A program made the translations under genes and the position numbers. The notes under the pieces are model-generated. The model had not been told where the DNA came from. It made no database searches and saw only the letters and a list, made by a program, of their open reading frames with translations. A stretch of DNA of 64,000 nt from Kosakonia sacchari (GTDB lineage Bacteria; Pseudomonadota; Gammaproteobacteria; Enterobacterales; Enterobacteriaceae). The stretch's first letter is position 1. The number at the start of each line of letters is the position of its first letter. Shown here one piece after another: positions 16,247 through 25,174 of the stretch. The DNA lies in assembly GCA_900109485.1 (NCBI GenBank), contig FOAY01000001.1, positions 417,914 to 481,913 on the forward strand, in the 5' to 3' direction.

Positions 16247-18322
16247 TTAACATAGTGCGTCTTTATTGATACCTAAACGTTTCATGCGCGAAAGCAGGGT
16301 GGTGCGTTTAAGCCCCAGCCGCTGCGCTGCGCCTTTTGGCCCGGCGACCACGCCGTTGGTTTCGCGCAGCACGCGAACAATCAGCTGGTACTCATCTTCG
16401 CCTTCGCGAGCCACTTCAGCAGGCTCCACTACCGGCGGAGGTGGAACGGTGATTTCCGGCAGCGAAAGTTGCAGCACATTGCCGTGCGTCAGCAGCACCG
16501 CCCGTTCGATGACATTCTCCAGCTCGCGCACGTTGCCCGGCCACTCCATCGAACTCAGCACGCGTAACGTTTCCGCCGGAATACTGTCGATGCAGCGGCC
16601 CATTTTGCGGGCAATCTTGAAGGTGAAAGCTTTCACCAGCAGCGGAATGTCTTCCGGCCGTTCGCGCAGCGGCGGCAGATGAATCGGAAAGACATTGAGC
16701 CGGTAATAAAGATCGCTGCGGAACTCGCGATCGGCGACCATCTGTTTCAGATCGCGGTTGGTGGCGGCGATCAGCCGCACATCGGTCTGGATCAGCTTAT
16801 TGCTGCCGAGCCGCTCGAACTCCTGCTCCTGCAACACGCGCAGCAGCTTCGGTTGCAGCTCCAGCGGCATATCGCCCACTTCATCAAGAAACAGCGAGCT
16901 TTTATCCGCCAGCTCGAAGCGGCCAATCCGCTGGGTGCTGGCGCCGGTAAACGCGCCGCGCTCATGACCAAAGAGATCGCTTTCCAGCAGCCCGGCGGGC
17001 ATGGCGGCGCAGTTCATCTTCACCATTCTGCGGCTGTTGCGATCGCTGAGATTATGGATCGCGCGGGCAATCAGCTCCTTGCCGGTACCGGTTTCGCCGA
17101 GGATCAGCACCGTGCTGTTGCTTTGCGCCACCATCTCAACCTGTTTCAGCACGCTGAACATCGCCTGGCTGCGGCCGATGATCTCGCCAAACTCGCTATC
17201 GACATTATTTAGCTGCTCGGTCAGCGCCAGGTTTTCATCCACCAGCCGCTCCTTCAGGCGGTGAATTTCCTGGTACGCCAGCGCGTTATCCACGGCGATG
17301 GCGATGCGCTCGGCAATCTGGCGCAGCAGCTTGAGATTCGCCTGGGTAAACACCTCTTTCTGGCACTGCGCCAGTTTCAGCACGCCGAGAAGATTTTTGC
17401 CGGACATCAGCGGTAGCAGGCACAGCGTCTGGATCTCATTGCCCCAGGTTTCAAACAGCATCCGCTCGTAGGGCGCGAGTTTGTCGCGCTCGTGCAGATT
17501 GAGCAGCAGCATCTCTTTGCTGCGGAACACCCGTTCGGTCAGCGTTCCCTCTTCGTCGGCTTCCTGAATCTCATGCTTCGGATTCACTTCATCTTTGTAG
17601 TGCGTCGAATAGATAGTCAGCTTGCCTTTGCGGCTGCCGCGCAGCACCAGGCTGATGGCGTCGATGCCGAAATAGTAGTGGATCTCTTTCGCCACCTCGC
17701 TGACCAGCTCGTCCATATGCAGCCGCGAGAGCACCGCATTGGTGATGGCCACCAGAATGCGAAAATCGTCCCGCTCCTGACACAATAACTGGTAATCCGG
17801 CGTCTGGTTGTCGCGGCTCTGGAGCTGCTCGGCGACCACGGCGACGATTTGCGCCAGGGTGTGCAGGCGTTCGCTCTCTTTGTCGCTCCACGGTTGCCCG
17901 TCGCGGCGAAAAAATTCGCAGCCGCCGAAAATTTGCCCCTCCGCCGCTAGCGGCAGCAGGCAGTAGTGCGCAAACGGCGGATAGAGCCGGTTCTGCGTCA
18001 GCGCGGGCCAGGTTTCCGCAAACGTGGTCGCGCTACAATAGAGCGCCTGCGGGTGGGAAAGAATGTGCCTGACCGGCCCGCCGGCCAGCAGTAGATGATC
18101 CTCATAAGTTGCATTGTTTGCAGGGGCGTTGACGGCGTAGCGGCTGGCGCTGTGGCTGTCTGCATGCCACAGCACAATCGCCGCGCTATCCGCGAGTGCC
18201 GCCTGGCGGGTCAGCCGGGCCAGCGTTTCGCTGAGTGACGCCATATCCGGCTGTTGTAACAAAACACGGGTGATATCGAACAACCCTTGTTGTCCGAGAT
18301 CGCTCATCGGTGTATACGACAT
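16247..18322 (-). CDS. fhlA: Formate hydrogenlyase transcriptional activator FhlA
   Basis: 691 residues, close to E. coli FhlA (692) over its whole length. It is a sigma-54-dependent activator that senses formate through tandem N-terminal GAF domains. The central AAA+ domain has Walker A GETGTGKE (about 405) and the sigma-54 contact loop GAFTGA. A C-terminal Fis-type HTH (GPKGAAQRLGLKRTTLLSRMKR) follows. The start MSYTPMSDLGQQG at 18322 matches the E. coli start; a longer frame to 18385 would run into hypE. It is the last gene after hypABCDE, so it can be expressed with them. It activates the hyc, hyp and hydN promoters found in this window. Confidence 0.97.
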   Translation of the reverse strand: MSYTPMSDLGQQGLFDITRVLLQQPDMASLSETLARLTRQAALADSAAIVLWHADSHSASRYAVNAPANNATYEDHLLLAGGPVRHILSHPQALYCSATTFAETWPALTQNRLYPPFAHYCLLPLAAEGQIFGGCEFFRRDGQPWSDKESERLHTLAQIVAVVAEQLQSRDNQTPDYQLLCQERDDFRILVAITNAVLSRLHMDELVSEVAKEIHYYFGIDAISLVLRGSRKGKLTIYSTHYKDEVNPKHEIQEADEEGTLTERVFRSKEMLLLNLHERDKLAPYERMLFETWGNEIQTLCLLPLMSGKNLLGVLKLAQCQKEVFTQANLKLLRQIAERIAIAVDNALAYQEIHRLKERLVDENLALTEQLNNVDSEFGEIIGRSQAMFSVLKQVEMVAQSNSTVLILGETGTGKELIARAIHNLSDRNSRRMVKMNCAAMPAGLLESDLFGHERGAFTGASTQRIGRFELADKSSLFLDEVGDMPLELQPKLLRVLQEQEFERLGSNKLIQTDVRLIAATNRDLKQMVADREFRSDLYYRLNVFPIHLPPLRERPEDIPLLVKAFTFKIARKMGRCIDSIPAETLRVLSSMEWPGNVRELENVIERAVLLTHGNVLQLSLPEITVPPPPVVEPAEVAREGEDEYQLIVRVLRETNGVVAGPKGAAQRLGLKRTTLLSRMKRLGINKDALC

Positions 18323-18378
18323 ATTACTCATCCAGGAACACACTCGCAGGTGTGAAAAAAATAATAAAAAACAAAAAA

Positions 18379-19389
18379 TTAGCAAATACGCGGCAACGGT
18401 TCCGCGTGGGGTAAATCTAACAGGCGTTTAACGCCGTACAGCCCCGCCAGGCGTACGCCCTGACGTTCAACAACTTCACCAATGATAGCGGCATCCGCGC
18501 CAAGCGGGTGGGCGCGTAAACGTGACAGCGCCTGCTCTGCGGCCTCGCGCTGTACGGCAATCACCAGTTTGCCTTCGTTGGCAAAGTTCAGCGCTTCCAG
18601 CCCCAGTAACTCGCAAACGCCGCGCACTGCCGGTTTCACCGGTAATGCGGCTTCGCTGAGTTCGATACCGAAGCCGCAGGCAGCGGCAAACTCATGTACC
18701 ACCGCATTCACGCCGCCGCGCGTGGCATCGCGCATCGCTTTTACGCCGGGAAGATCGTGCAGGGTGGCGATAAGCGGCGTCAGCACCGCGCAATCGCTGG
18801 ACAACTCCCCGTCCAGCCCCAGCCCTTCGCGCAAATTAAGAATCGTGGCGCCATGATCGCCCAGCGTGCCGCTTGCCAGCAGTACGTCGCCCGGTTGCAG
18901 CGACTGCGCCGCCCAGCGAATCGAACGTGGAATCGCGCCAATCCCGGCGGTATTGATAAATAGCTTATCCGCCGCGCCGCGCTGCACCACTTTGGTATCG
19001 CCGGTCACAATCGCGATATCGGCCGCGCGGGCGGTGGCGGCCATGCTGTCGACGACAGTTTTCAGCGTCGCCATCGGCAGGCCTTCTTCAAGGATAAAAC
19101 CACACGAGAGATAGCGCGGAGTCGCGCCGCTGACGGCGATGTCGTTGGCGGTGCCGCACACCGCCAGCTTGCCAATATTGCCGCCGGGGAAGAACAGCGG
19201 ATCGATCACATAGCTGTCGGTGGAGAACGCCAGCCTGTCGCCGCTGGCAGCCAGCGTGGCCAGATCCAGCCGCGCCTGATCTTCTTGTTCCGCCAGCCAC
19301 GGATTGGCGAACGCCTCCATAAAGAGCTGGCTGATAAGCTGCTGCATCGCCTGGCCGCCGCTGCCGTGGGCGAGTTGGACTTCATTCAT
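18379..19389 (-). CDS. hypE: Hydrogenase maturation carbamoyl-dehydratase HypE
   Basis: 336 residues of the PurM/AIR-synthase fold. HypE dehydrates the S-carbamoyl group received from HypF on its own C-terminal cysteine to a thiocyanate, the source of the CN ligand of NiFe hydrogenases. The essential C-terminus PRIC is intact. The N-terminal HGSGG and the DGDRLAFSTDSYVI, FPGGNIG and GDTKVV segments are typical of the nucleotide site. Its ATG overlaps the hypD stop (ATGA at 19386-19389). Confidence 0.97.
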   Translation of the reverse strand: MNEVQLAHGSGGQAMQQLISQLFMEAFANPWLAEQEDQARLDLATLAASGDRLAFSTDSYVIDPLFFPGGNIGKLAVCGTANDIAVSGATPRYLSCGFILEEGLPMATLKTVVDSMAATARAADIAIVTGDTKVVQRGAADKLFINTAGIGAIPRSIRWAAQSLQPGDVLLASGTLGDHGATILNLREGLGLDGELSSDCAVLTPLIATLHDLPGVKAMRDATRGGVNAVVHEFAAACGFGIELSEAALPVKPAVRGVCELLGLEALNFANEGKLVIAVQREAAEQALSRLRAHPLGADAAIIGEVVERQGVRLAGLYGVKRLLDLPHAEPLPRIC

Positions 19390-20507
19390 ACTTCACACTC
19401 CTGAGCGCGATACTGATACCAGGCCGCGCAGGCTCCTTCTGAGGAGACCATCAGCGCGCCAAAGGCGCTTTGCGGATTACAGGTATTGCCAAACAGCGGG
19501 CACTGGTGCGGCTTGCAGCGGCCGGTCAGCACATCGCCGCAGCGGGCGCGCGGATCGTCATACACCTGCTGCGCGGCCGGGTGAAAGTGCGCTTCGGCAT
19601 CGAACTGCTGATAAGCCTGCGTCAGATGTACGCCGGATTCGCCAATCACCCCCAGCCCGCGCCACTCGCTGTCGCCGCTGACGGCAAACACATCGGCAAT
19701 CGCGGCCTGCGCCAGTCGGTTGCCTTCATCCGGCACGACGCGGCGGTACTGGTTTTCCACCCGGCTCTGCGCGGCGATTTTCTGTTCCACCAGCATCACC
19801 ACGCCCTGCAACAGATCCAGCGGTTCAAACCCGGCCACCACCAGTGGGCGGCGAAATTCTTCGGCAATAAAGGTGTAGGCGTCGGTGCCGATCACCATGC
19901 TGACATGGCCGGGCGCAAGGAAAGCGTCGATGCCGTTGTCCGGCTGTTCCAGCAGGCTGCGCAGCGTCGGGATCAGCGTAATGTGCTGGCAGAAAAACCA
20001 GAAGTTATTGATGTTGCGGGCTTTCGCCTGCTGAAGCGTGATCGCCGTGGCGGGCATGGTGGTTTCGAAACCGAGGCCGAAGAACACCACTTTGCGCTGC
20101 GGATTTTTTTCCGCCAGCGCCAGCGCATCCATCGGTGAATAGACGATGCGCACATCGGCACCGCGCGCTTTCGCCTGTAACAGCGAGCCTTTTTTCCCCG
20201 GCACGCGGATGGCGTCGCCGAAAGTGCAGAAGATCACTTCCGGATGGCTGGCGATCTCCACGCAGGTATCGATGCGCCCCATCGGTAACACGCACACCGG
20301 GCAGCCCGGCCCGTGGATAAACTCGATGTTTTCCGGCAGTAACTGGTCAAGGCCGAATTTAAAGATGGCGTGCGTATGGCCGCCGCACACTTCCATAATG
20401 CGCAGCGGACACGCGGCGGTATAGCTGAGATGAGACGCCCGTTCGCGCAGATGGGCAATCAGCTGCATCACCTGTTCCGGGGCGCGATATTCATCGACAA
20501 AACGCAT
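19386..20507 (-). CDS. hypD: Hydrogenase maturation protein HypD
   Basis: 373 residues. HypD is an iron-sulfur scaffold that, with HypC, assembles the Fe(CN)2CO unit. The conserved motifs EVCGGHTHAI, HGPGCPVCVLP (redox cysteines) and the C-terminal 4Fe-4S cysteine cluster (GRCKPHQCPLFGNTC) are all present. It overlaps the hypC stop by one base (TAATG) and hypE by four, so the genes form one translational unit. Confidence 0.97.
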   Translation of the reverse strand: MRFVDEYRAPEQVMQLIAHLRERASHLSYTAACPLRIMEVCGGHTHAIFKFGLDQLLPENIEFIHGPGCPVCVLPMGRIDTCVEIASHPEVIFCTFGDAIRVPGKKGSLLQAKARGADVRIVYSPMDALALAEKNPQRKVVFFGLGFETTMPATAITLQQAKARNINNFWFFCQHITLIPTLRSLLEQPDNGIDAFLAPGHVSMVIGTDAYTFIAEEFRRPLVVAGFEPLDLLQGVVMLVEQKIAAQSRVENQYRRVVPDEGNRLAQAAIADVFAVSGDSEWRGLGVIGESGVHLTQAYQQFDAEAHFHPAAQQVYDDPRARCGDVLTGRCKPHQCPLFGNTCNPQSAFGALMVSSEGACAAWYQYRAQECEV

Positions 20508-20779
20508 TATTTCTCCTCGCCGTAGAGCAGCGCGCCGACATCCGGCTCGACATCGAACATATTTTGCAGCGCCGCCAGAGTATCCAGCGCTTCGGCTTCG
20601 TTAATCACGCTCATGGCAAAACCGACGTGCACCAGCACCCACTGGCCGAGACGCGGCTGGCCGTGTTCATCGTGGCTGCCGACCAGGGTTAAATCGACGT
20701 CGCGCTGAATGCCGCAGACGTCCACTTTGGCTTGCAGGCCGTCAATGGCGCAAATTTGCCCCGGTACGCCTATGCACAT
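20507..20779 (-). CDS. hypC: Hydrogenase assembly chaperone HypC
   Basis: 90 residues, full length for the HupF/HypC family. The N-terminal MCIGVPGQI carries the essential Cys2 that, after removal of Met1, binds iron and contacts the hydrogenase large-subunit precursor (here HycE) and Hyp[14 protein letters not shown] and a C-terminal helix match the family. It overlaps the end of hypB by 10 bp. Confidence 0.97.
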   Translation of the reverse strand: MCIGVPGQICAIDGLQAKVDVCGIQRDVDLTLVGSHDEHGQPRLGQWVLVHVGFAMSVINEAEALDTLAALQNMFDVEPDVGALLYGEEK

Positions 20780-21642
20780 CGTTGCGTCTCCAGCCAGTCG
20801 AGCCAGGCGTCCATCCCGTCGCCTTTGGTGGCGGAAACCAGCAGGATCTCAATCTGCGGGTTCACTTCACGGGCATAAGCGATGCAGCGCTCGACGTCAA
20901 AATTGAGGTACGGCAGCAGATCCACTTTATTGAGCAGCATCAGCGAGGCGGCGGCGAACATGTGCGGATATTTCAGCGGCTTGTCTTCCCCTTCGGTCAC
21001 CGACAACACCGCCACTTTATGGCGTTCGCCCAGATCGAAGCCCGCCGGGCACACCAGGTTGCCGACGTTTTCAATAAACAGAATGCCGCGATCGTCGAGC
21101 GGCAGACGCGGCGCAGCATCGGCAATCATCTGCGCATCCAGGTGGCAACCCTTGCCGGTATTCACCTGAATCGCCGGGGTGCCGGTGGCGCGAATACGCG
21201 CGGCGTCGTTGACGGTTTGCTGATCCCCTTCGATCACCGCGCAGGGTACGCGCGCATTCAGGCGCTGCAGGGTTTCGGTGAGCAGGGTGGTTTTGCCGGA
21301 GCCAGGGCTGGAGACCAGGTTCAGCACCAGTTGCTGGCGGGCGGCAAAGCGGGCGCGGTTGCGGGCGGCGATCTGGTTATTTTTATCCAGTACGTCGATC
21401 TCCACTTCCAGCATCCGGCGCTGGCTCATGCCCGGCGCGTGGGTGCCGGCTTCGCCATGACCGTAATGCAAATCGCCGTTATCCGATTGGGTTGGGGCGA
21501 ACTCACCGGTATTGATGCGGGTTATAGTTAGCGCAGGGCGCGCAGCAGGGGCGAACGGTGCGCTGCGAAACGCAGAGTGCGGGTTATGTTCGTCACCCTC
21601 GATATAAAGGTTACCGTCCTGACAACCACATGTTGTACACAT
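20770..21642 (-). CDS. hypB: Hydrogenase nickel incorporation GTPase HypB
   Basis: 290 residues. The N-terminal CxxCGC nickel site ([11 protein letters not shown]) precedes a G domain with P-loop [10 protein letters not shown], switch region [13 protein letters not shown] and the metal-site motif GCHLDA. HypB delivers nickel, with HypA and SlyD, to the HycE active site in a GTP-dependent step. The linker between the N-terminal site and the G domain has no long histidine run. It starts 3 bp after hypA. Confidence 0.97.
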   Translation of the reverse strand: MCTTCGCQDGNLYIEGDEHNPHSAFRSAPFAPAARPALTITRINTGEFAPTQSDNGDLHYGHGEAGTHAPGMSQRRMLEVEIDVLDKNNQIAARNRARFAARQQLVLNLVSSPGSGKTTLLTETLQRLNARVPCAVIEGDQQTVNDAARIRATGTPAIQVNTGKGCHLDAQMIADAAPRLPLDDRGILFIENVGNLVCPAGFDLGERHKVAVLSVTEGEDKPLKYPHMFAAASLMLLNKVDLLPYLNFDVERCIAYAREVNPQIEILLVSATKGDGMDAWLDWLETQRCA

Positions 21643-21645
21643 TGT

Positions 21646-21993
21646 TTACTCCTCAATTTCCAGGCGCTGAATTTGCATTCCATCGTCGGCAACGATCTGC
21701 AACTGGTCGCTGTGGCATTGTGGGCAGCGGCGAACTCGCTGGGTAAGCAGCGTGACGTACTGCCGACAAGACTCGCACCAGCACTCCGCTTGTTGTTGTT
21801 CGATGTGCAGTGTACAACCTTCAGCCAGGCTGCCACGGCACACCAGATCAAAACAAAACGTTAAAGCTTCGGTTTCGACACAGGAAAATGCGCCCACTTT
21901 TAACCAGACGCCGGTGACCCGACGCGCGCCGTTCGCTGAAGCCTGTTGTTCAATAATTTCCAGCGCCCGCTGGCACAAAGTGATCTCATGCAT
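21646..21993 (-). CDS. hypA: Hydrogenase nickel incorporation protein HypA
   Basis: 115 residues. N-terminal MHEI supplies the nickel ligands (Met1, His2). The zinc site is two CxxC pairs, CESC and CPQC, spaced by 12 residues. HypA partners HypB in loading nickel into hydrogenase 3. The start is supported by AAGGAGG just upstream. It is the first gene of hypABCDE-fhlA, behind the sigma-54 promoter at 22022-22038. Confidence 0.97.
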   Translation of the reverse strand: MHEITLCQRALEIIEQQASANGARRVTGVWLKVGAFSCVETEALTFCFDLVCRGSLAEGCTLHIEQQQAECWCESCRQYVTLLTQRVRRCPQCHSDQLQIVADDGMQIQRLEIEE

Positions 21994-22021
21994 AATCCCT
22001 CCTTATGAGTTGCCGCGTTAA

Positions 22022-22038
22022 TGCAATAAGAGTGCCAT
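22022..22038 (-). promoter_or_regulatory. Sigma-54 promoter of the hyp operon
   Basis: On the minus strand the sequence reads ATGGCACTCTTATTGCA. It has GG (-24) and GC (-12) separated by exactly 10 bp, with the flanking TGGCAC...TTGCA consensus nearly perfect. It sits 28 bp before the hypA ATG, divergent from the hyc promoter, and would be driven by FhlA from the boxes at 22071-22089. Confidence 0.85.
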
Positions 22039-22070
22039 GAGTGATTTTGACACCGTGACGATGTCGAACC

Positions 22071-22089
22071 TGTCGAGATGACACGTCGA
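22071..22089. promoter_or_regulatory. FhlA upstream activating box between hyp and hyc
   Basis: TGTCGAGATGACACGTCGA. Sixteen of the first 18 bases recur at 22677-22694 (TGTCGAAGTGACACGTCG) in the hycA-hycB gap, and the core TGTCGA/TGACA recurs before hydN. An additional half box (GATGTCGAAC) adjoins at 22060-22069. Position between divergent sigma-54 promoters fits a shared FhlA enhancer. Confidence 0.7.
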
Positions 22090-22121
22090 AATTAACGAAT
22101 ATTTTTATTTATTCCTTTATT

Positions 22122-22134
22122 AATCAATAAATTA
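22122..22134 (+). promoter_or_regulatory. IHF site in the hyc promoter region
   Basis: AATCAATAAATTA matches the IHF consensus WATCAANNNNTTR at every position. It lies in an AT-rich stretch between the FhlA box and the sigma-54 promoter of hycA, where a DNA bend would bring FhlA to the polymerase. Confidence 0.6.
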
Positions 22135-22138
22135 AATT

Positions 22139-22155
22139 TTGGCATGGATGATGCT
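22139..22155 (+). promoter_or_regulatory. Sigma-54 promoter of the hyc operon
   Basis: TTGGCATGGATGATGCT: GG at 22141-22142 and GC at 22153-22154 with 10-bp spacing, preceded by the pyrimidine-T of the consensus. The hycA ATG is 37 bp downstream of the -12 element. Confidence 0.85.
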
Positions 22156-22191
22156 TTACCGCCGTTGTTTCAATTAATCAGGTAAGCAGAC

Positions 22192-22659
22192 ATGACGATT
22201 TGGGAAATTAGCGAAAAGGCAGATTACATTGCCGGGCGACACCATCTCCTGCAGGAGGAGTGGCGCAGTTACTGTAACGCGCTGGTTCAGGGGATCACGC
22301 TGTCAAAAGCGCGCCTGCACCATGCAATAAGTTGTGCGCCAGAGCAGCAACTCTGTTTTGAGTTGTTCGGCCACTTCATAGTCACCGTCTCGCTGACCGG
22401 CGGCTTTAACGGCCATACCCTCGAATACGCGATTGCCAATAAAGATGGCAGCGATAAGCGCTTGATTGCACAGGCGCAGCTCACCTGCGACGGCAAAGTG
22501 GACGGCGTTATCAGCACCCACGATCGCGAAAAAGTGCTGGAGCACTATCTGGAAAAAATCGCCACGGTTTACGACAGCCTGTACGCGGCGGTGGAAAACG
22601 ATACCCCCATCAACCTCTCTCTTCTTGCCAGCAGCGCGCACGCGTCTGCGCTGGCCTGA
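22192..22659 (+). CDS. hycA: Formate hydrogenlyase regulatory protein HycA
   Basis: 155 residues, similar in length and content to E. coli HycA (MTIWEISEKADYIAGRHHLLQ). HycA counteracts FhlA and lowers expression of the formate regulon; it contains no recognised DNA-binding domain. It is the first gene of hycABCDEFGHI, 37 bp behind a sigma-54 promoter, giving negative feedback on FhlA. The next gene is separated by 95 bp that hold a second FhlA-type box. Confidence 0.95.
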   Translation: MTIWEISEKADYIAGRHHLLQEEWRSYCNALVQGITLSKARLHHAISCAPEQQLCFELFGHFIVTVSLTGGFNGHTLEYAIANKDGSDKRLIAQAQLTCDGKVDGVISTHDREKVLEHYLEKIATVYDSLYAAVENDTPINLSLLASSAHASALA

Positions 22660-22666
22660 GTTTGGG

Positions 22667-22694
22667 TGTCGAGATGTGTCGAAGTGACACGTCG
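22667..22694. promoter_or_regulatory. Second FhlA-type box in the hycA-hycB gap
   Basis: TGTCGAGATG directly followed by TGTCGAAGTGACACGTCG (22677-22694), a close repeat of the box at 22071. An FhlA site in this gap is known in E. coli, where it serves the hyp promoter from a distance. Confidence 0.6.
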
Positions 22695-22754
22695 TGCGAC
22701 TGATTTCGTCAAAAATGACCGCCCGGACTGGGTGAATCACCTGAGGATTAGCTG

Positions 22755-23363
22755 GTGAACCGTTTTGTAATTGCCGACTCGGCGCTCTGTATCGGCTGCC
22801 ACACCTGCGAGGCGGCCTGCGCGGAGACGCATCGCGCGTATGGCTTGCAGTCGATGCCGCGGCTGCGCGTAATGCGTAATGAACATGAATCCGCGCCGCA
22901 GCAGTGCCACCACTGCGAAGACGCGCCCTGTGCGGGCGTGTGTCCGGTAAACGCCATTAATCGCGTCGATGGCGCGGTGCAGTTAAATGAAAGCCTGTGC
23001 GTAAGCTGCAAACTTTGCGCGATTGCCTGCCCGTTTGGCGCTATCGAATTTGCCGGTAGCCGCCCGCTGGATATTCCGGCCAACGTTAACTCGCCGCTCG
23101 CGCCCGCCGCGCCGCCTGCGCCTGCGCGCGTCAGTACGCTGCTGGACTGGGTGCCCGGCGTGCGGGCTATCGCCGTGAAGTGCGATCTCTGCCATTTCGA
23201 TGATCAAGGCCCGGCCTGCGTGCGGATGTGCCCGACCAAGGCGCTGCATCTGGTCAATAACCTCGACATCGCCCGCGCCAGCCGTCGCAAACGCGAGCAG
23301 ACCCTCAATACGGACTACGGCGATTTATCGCTGTTTACCCAGCTTAACCGGAGTGCAAAATGA
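22755..23363 (+). CDS. hycB: Formate hydrogenlyase electron-transfer subunit HycB
   Basis: 202 residues with four ferredoxin-type 4Fe-4S motifs: CIGCHTCEAAC, CHHCEDAPCAGVC, CVSCKLCAIAC and CDLCHFDDQGPACVRMC. HycB carries electrons from formate dehydrogenase H into the membrane-bound hydrogenase-3 complex. It starts with GTG at 22755 behind GAGGA, as in E. coli. Its end overlaps the hycC start by 4 bp. HydN at 41962 is a paralogue. Confidence 0.97.
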   Translation: MNRFVIADSALCIGCHTCEAACAETHRAYGLQSMPRLRVMRNEHESAPQQCHHCEDAPCAGVCPVNAINRVDGAVQLNESLCVSCKLCAIACPFGAIEFAGSRPLDIPANVNSPLAPAAPPAPARVSTLLDWVPGVRAIAVKCDLCHFDDQGPACVRMCPTKALHLVNNLDIARASRRKREQTLNTDYGDLSLFTQLNRSAK

Positions 23364-25174
23364 CGATCCTCTCTTTGCTCAACGGCGCGGTGGCGGTGTT
23401 TATCTGCGCTGCTGCGCTGGCGTACCTGTTTACGCGGGCGAAAATTCTTAGCGGCTGGCTGGCCGGGCTTGGCGGCGCAATCGGTAGCGCTATGGCGACC
23501 GCAGCCGGGTTGTTGTCACTGCTGGGCGCCGATGCCGTTTCCGGCAACCTGACGCTGTTGCAGTACCCGTTACTGGTCACGCCGCTGCGTGCCGTGTGGG
23601 TGATCACCTTCGGCCTCTGCGGCCTGCTTATCAGCCTCTATAACATCCACTGGCACCGCCATGACGCGGTGAAAGCCAACGGGTTGTTGATCAATTTGCT
23701 GCTGGCCGCCGCGCTGTGCGCCGTCTGCGCCGCGAACCTGGGTGAGCTGGTCGTGATGAGCGAAATCATGGCGCTGAGCGCGGTGTTTCTTACCGGTTGC
23801 AGCGCTTCTGGCAAACTGTGGTTCGCCATGGGGCGACTGGGCACCGTGCTGCTGGCGCTGGCCTGCTGGTTTATCTGGCAGCGTTATCACACGCTCGATT
23901 TTGTTGAGCTTAGCGGGCAACCGCTGAGCAGCGGTGTCTGGCTGCTGGGGGTGATTGGCTTTGGTCTGCTGGCGGGGATTATTCCGCTGCACGCCTGGGC
24001 GCCGCAGGCGCATGCCAGCGCGCAGGCGCCGGCCGCCGCACTCTTTTCTACCGTGGTGATGAAAGTCGGGCTGTTCGGCATTCTTAGTTTCTCCTTGCTG
24101 AGCGGCCAGCCGCCGCTGTGGTGGGGCGTTGTGCTGCTGGTGTTCGGCATGATCACTGCCTTTGTCGGCGGTTTGTATGCGCTGATGGAGCACAATATTC
24201 AGCGCCTGCTGGCTTATCACACGCTGGAAAACATCGGCATCATTTTGCTCGGCCTTGGCGCGGGCGTAACCGGGCTGGCATTACAGCAACCGGCGCTGAT
24301 GGCGCTGGGGCTGGTTGGTGGTCTGTATCACCTTTTCAATCACAGCCTGTTTAAGAGCACGCTGTTTCTTGGCGCGGGCGCGCTGTGGTTTGGCACCGGC
24401 TATCGCGATATCGAAAAACTGGGCGGCATCGGCAAAAAAATGCCGCTTATCTCGCTGGCGATGCTGGTCGGGCTGATGGCGATGGCGGCGCTGCCGCCGC
24501 TCAATGGCTTTGCCGGTGAGTGGGTGATTTATCAATCCTTCTTCAGCCTGAGCGGTAGCGGCCACTTTGTCCTGCAACTGATTGGGCCGCTGCTGGCTGT
24601 CGGCCTGGCGATAACCGGTGCGCTGGCGGTGATGTGTATGGCGAAAGTCTATGGCGTCACCTTCCTTGGCGCGCCGCGCACCCCGCAGGCGGAAAACCCG
24701 CAATCCATTCCCTGGCTGATGACCGCAAGCGTGGCCGTGCTGGCACTCTGCTGCGTTATTGGCGGCGTTGCTGCGCCGTGGCTGCTGCCGCGTCTGTATG
24801 CCGCCGTACCGCTGCCGCTGCACACCGCGAACACGGTGGTGTCGCAACCGATGATCACGCTGCTGCTGATTGCCATGCCACTGCTGCCGTTGCTGCTGAT
24901 GGTGCTGTTTAAAGGCGATCGTCTGCCGTCCCGCAGCCGTGGAAGCGCCTGGGTGTGCGGCTACGATCATGAAGGTTCAATGGTGATCACCGCCCACGGT
25001 TTTGCCATGCCGGTAAAAGCCGCATTTGCCCCGGTATTGAAGCTGCGCAAATGGCTGGAACCCACGCTGATTCTGCCCGGCTGGCGTACCGACGCGGCTC
25101 CGCTGCTGTTTCGTCGGCTGGCGCTGATTGAGCTGGCGGTGCTGGTGGTTGTGGTGATTTCCCGAGGAGCCTGA
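23360..25174 (+). CDS. hycC: Formate hydrogenlyase membrane subunit HycC
   Basis: 604 residues, almost entirely hydrophobic, of the Mrp-antiporter/NuoL-M-N family. Characteristic stretches include the helix HAWAPQAHASAQAPAAALFS with the conserved HAWxPxAH motif and the lysine/histidine-bearing MKVGLFGILSF and LYHLFNHSLFKSTLF. HycC is the large inner-membrane subunit of formate hydrogenlyase and possibly moves ions. Its stop overlaps the hycD start (TGATG). Confidence 0.96.
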   Translation: MTILSLLNGAVAVFICAAALAYLFTRAKILSGWLAGLGGAIGSAMATAAGLLSLLGADAVSGNLTLLQYPLLVTPLRAVWVITFGLCGLLISLYNIHWHRHDAVKANGLLINLLLAAALCAVCAANLGELVVMSEIMALSAVFLTGCSASGKLWFAMGRLGTVLLALACWFIWQRYHTLDFVELSGQPLSSGVWLLGVIGFGLLAGIIPLHAWAPQAHASAQAPAAALFSTVVMKVGLFGILSFSLLSGQPPLWWGVVLLVFGMITAFVGGLYALMEHNIQRLLAYHTLENIGIILLGLGAGVTGLALQQPALMALGLVGGLYHLFNHSLFKSTLFLGAGALWFGTGYRDIEKLGGIGKKMPLISLAMLVGLMAMAALPPLNGFAGEWVIYQSFFSLSGSGHFVLQLIGPLLAVGLAITGALAVMCMAKVYGVTFLGAPRTPQAENPQSIPWLMTASVAVLALCCVIGGVAAPWLLPRLYAAVPLPLHTANTVVSQPMITLLLIAMPLLPLLLMVLFKGDRLPSRSRGSAWVCGYDHEGSMVITAHGFAMPVKAAFAPVLKLRKWLEPTLILPGWRTDAAPLLFRRLALIELAVLVVVVISRGA

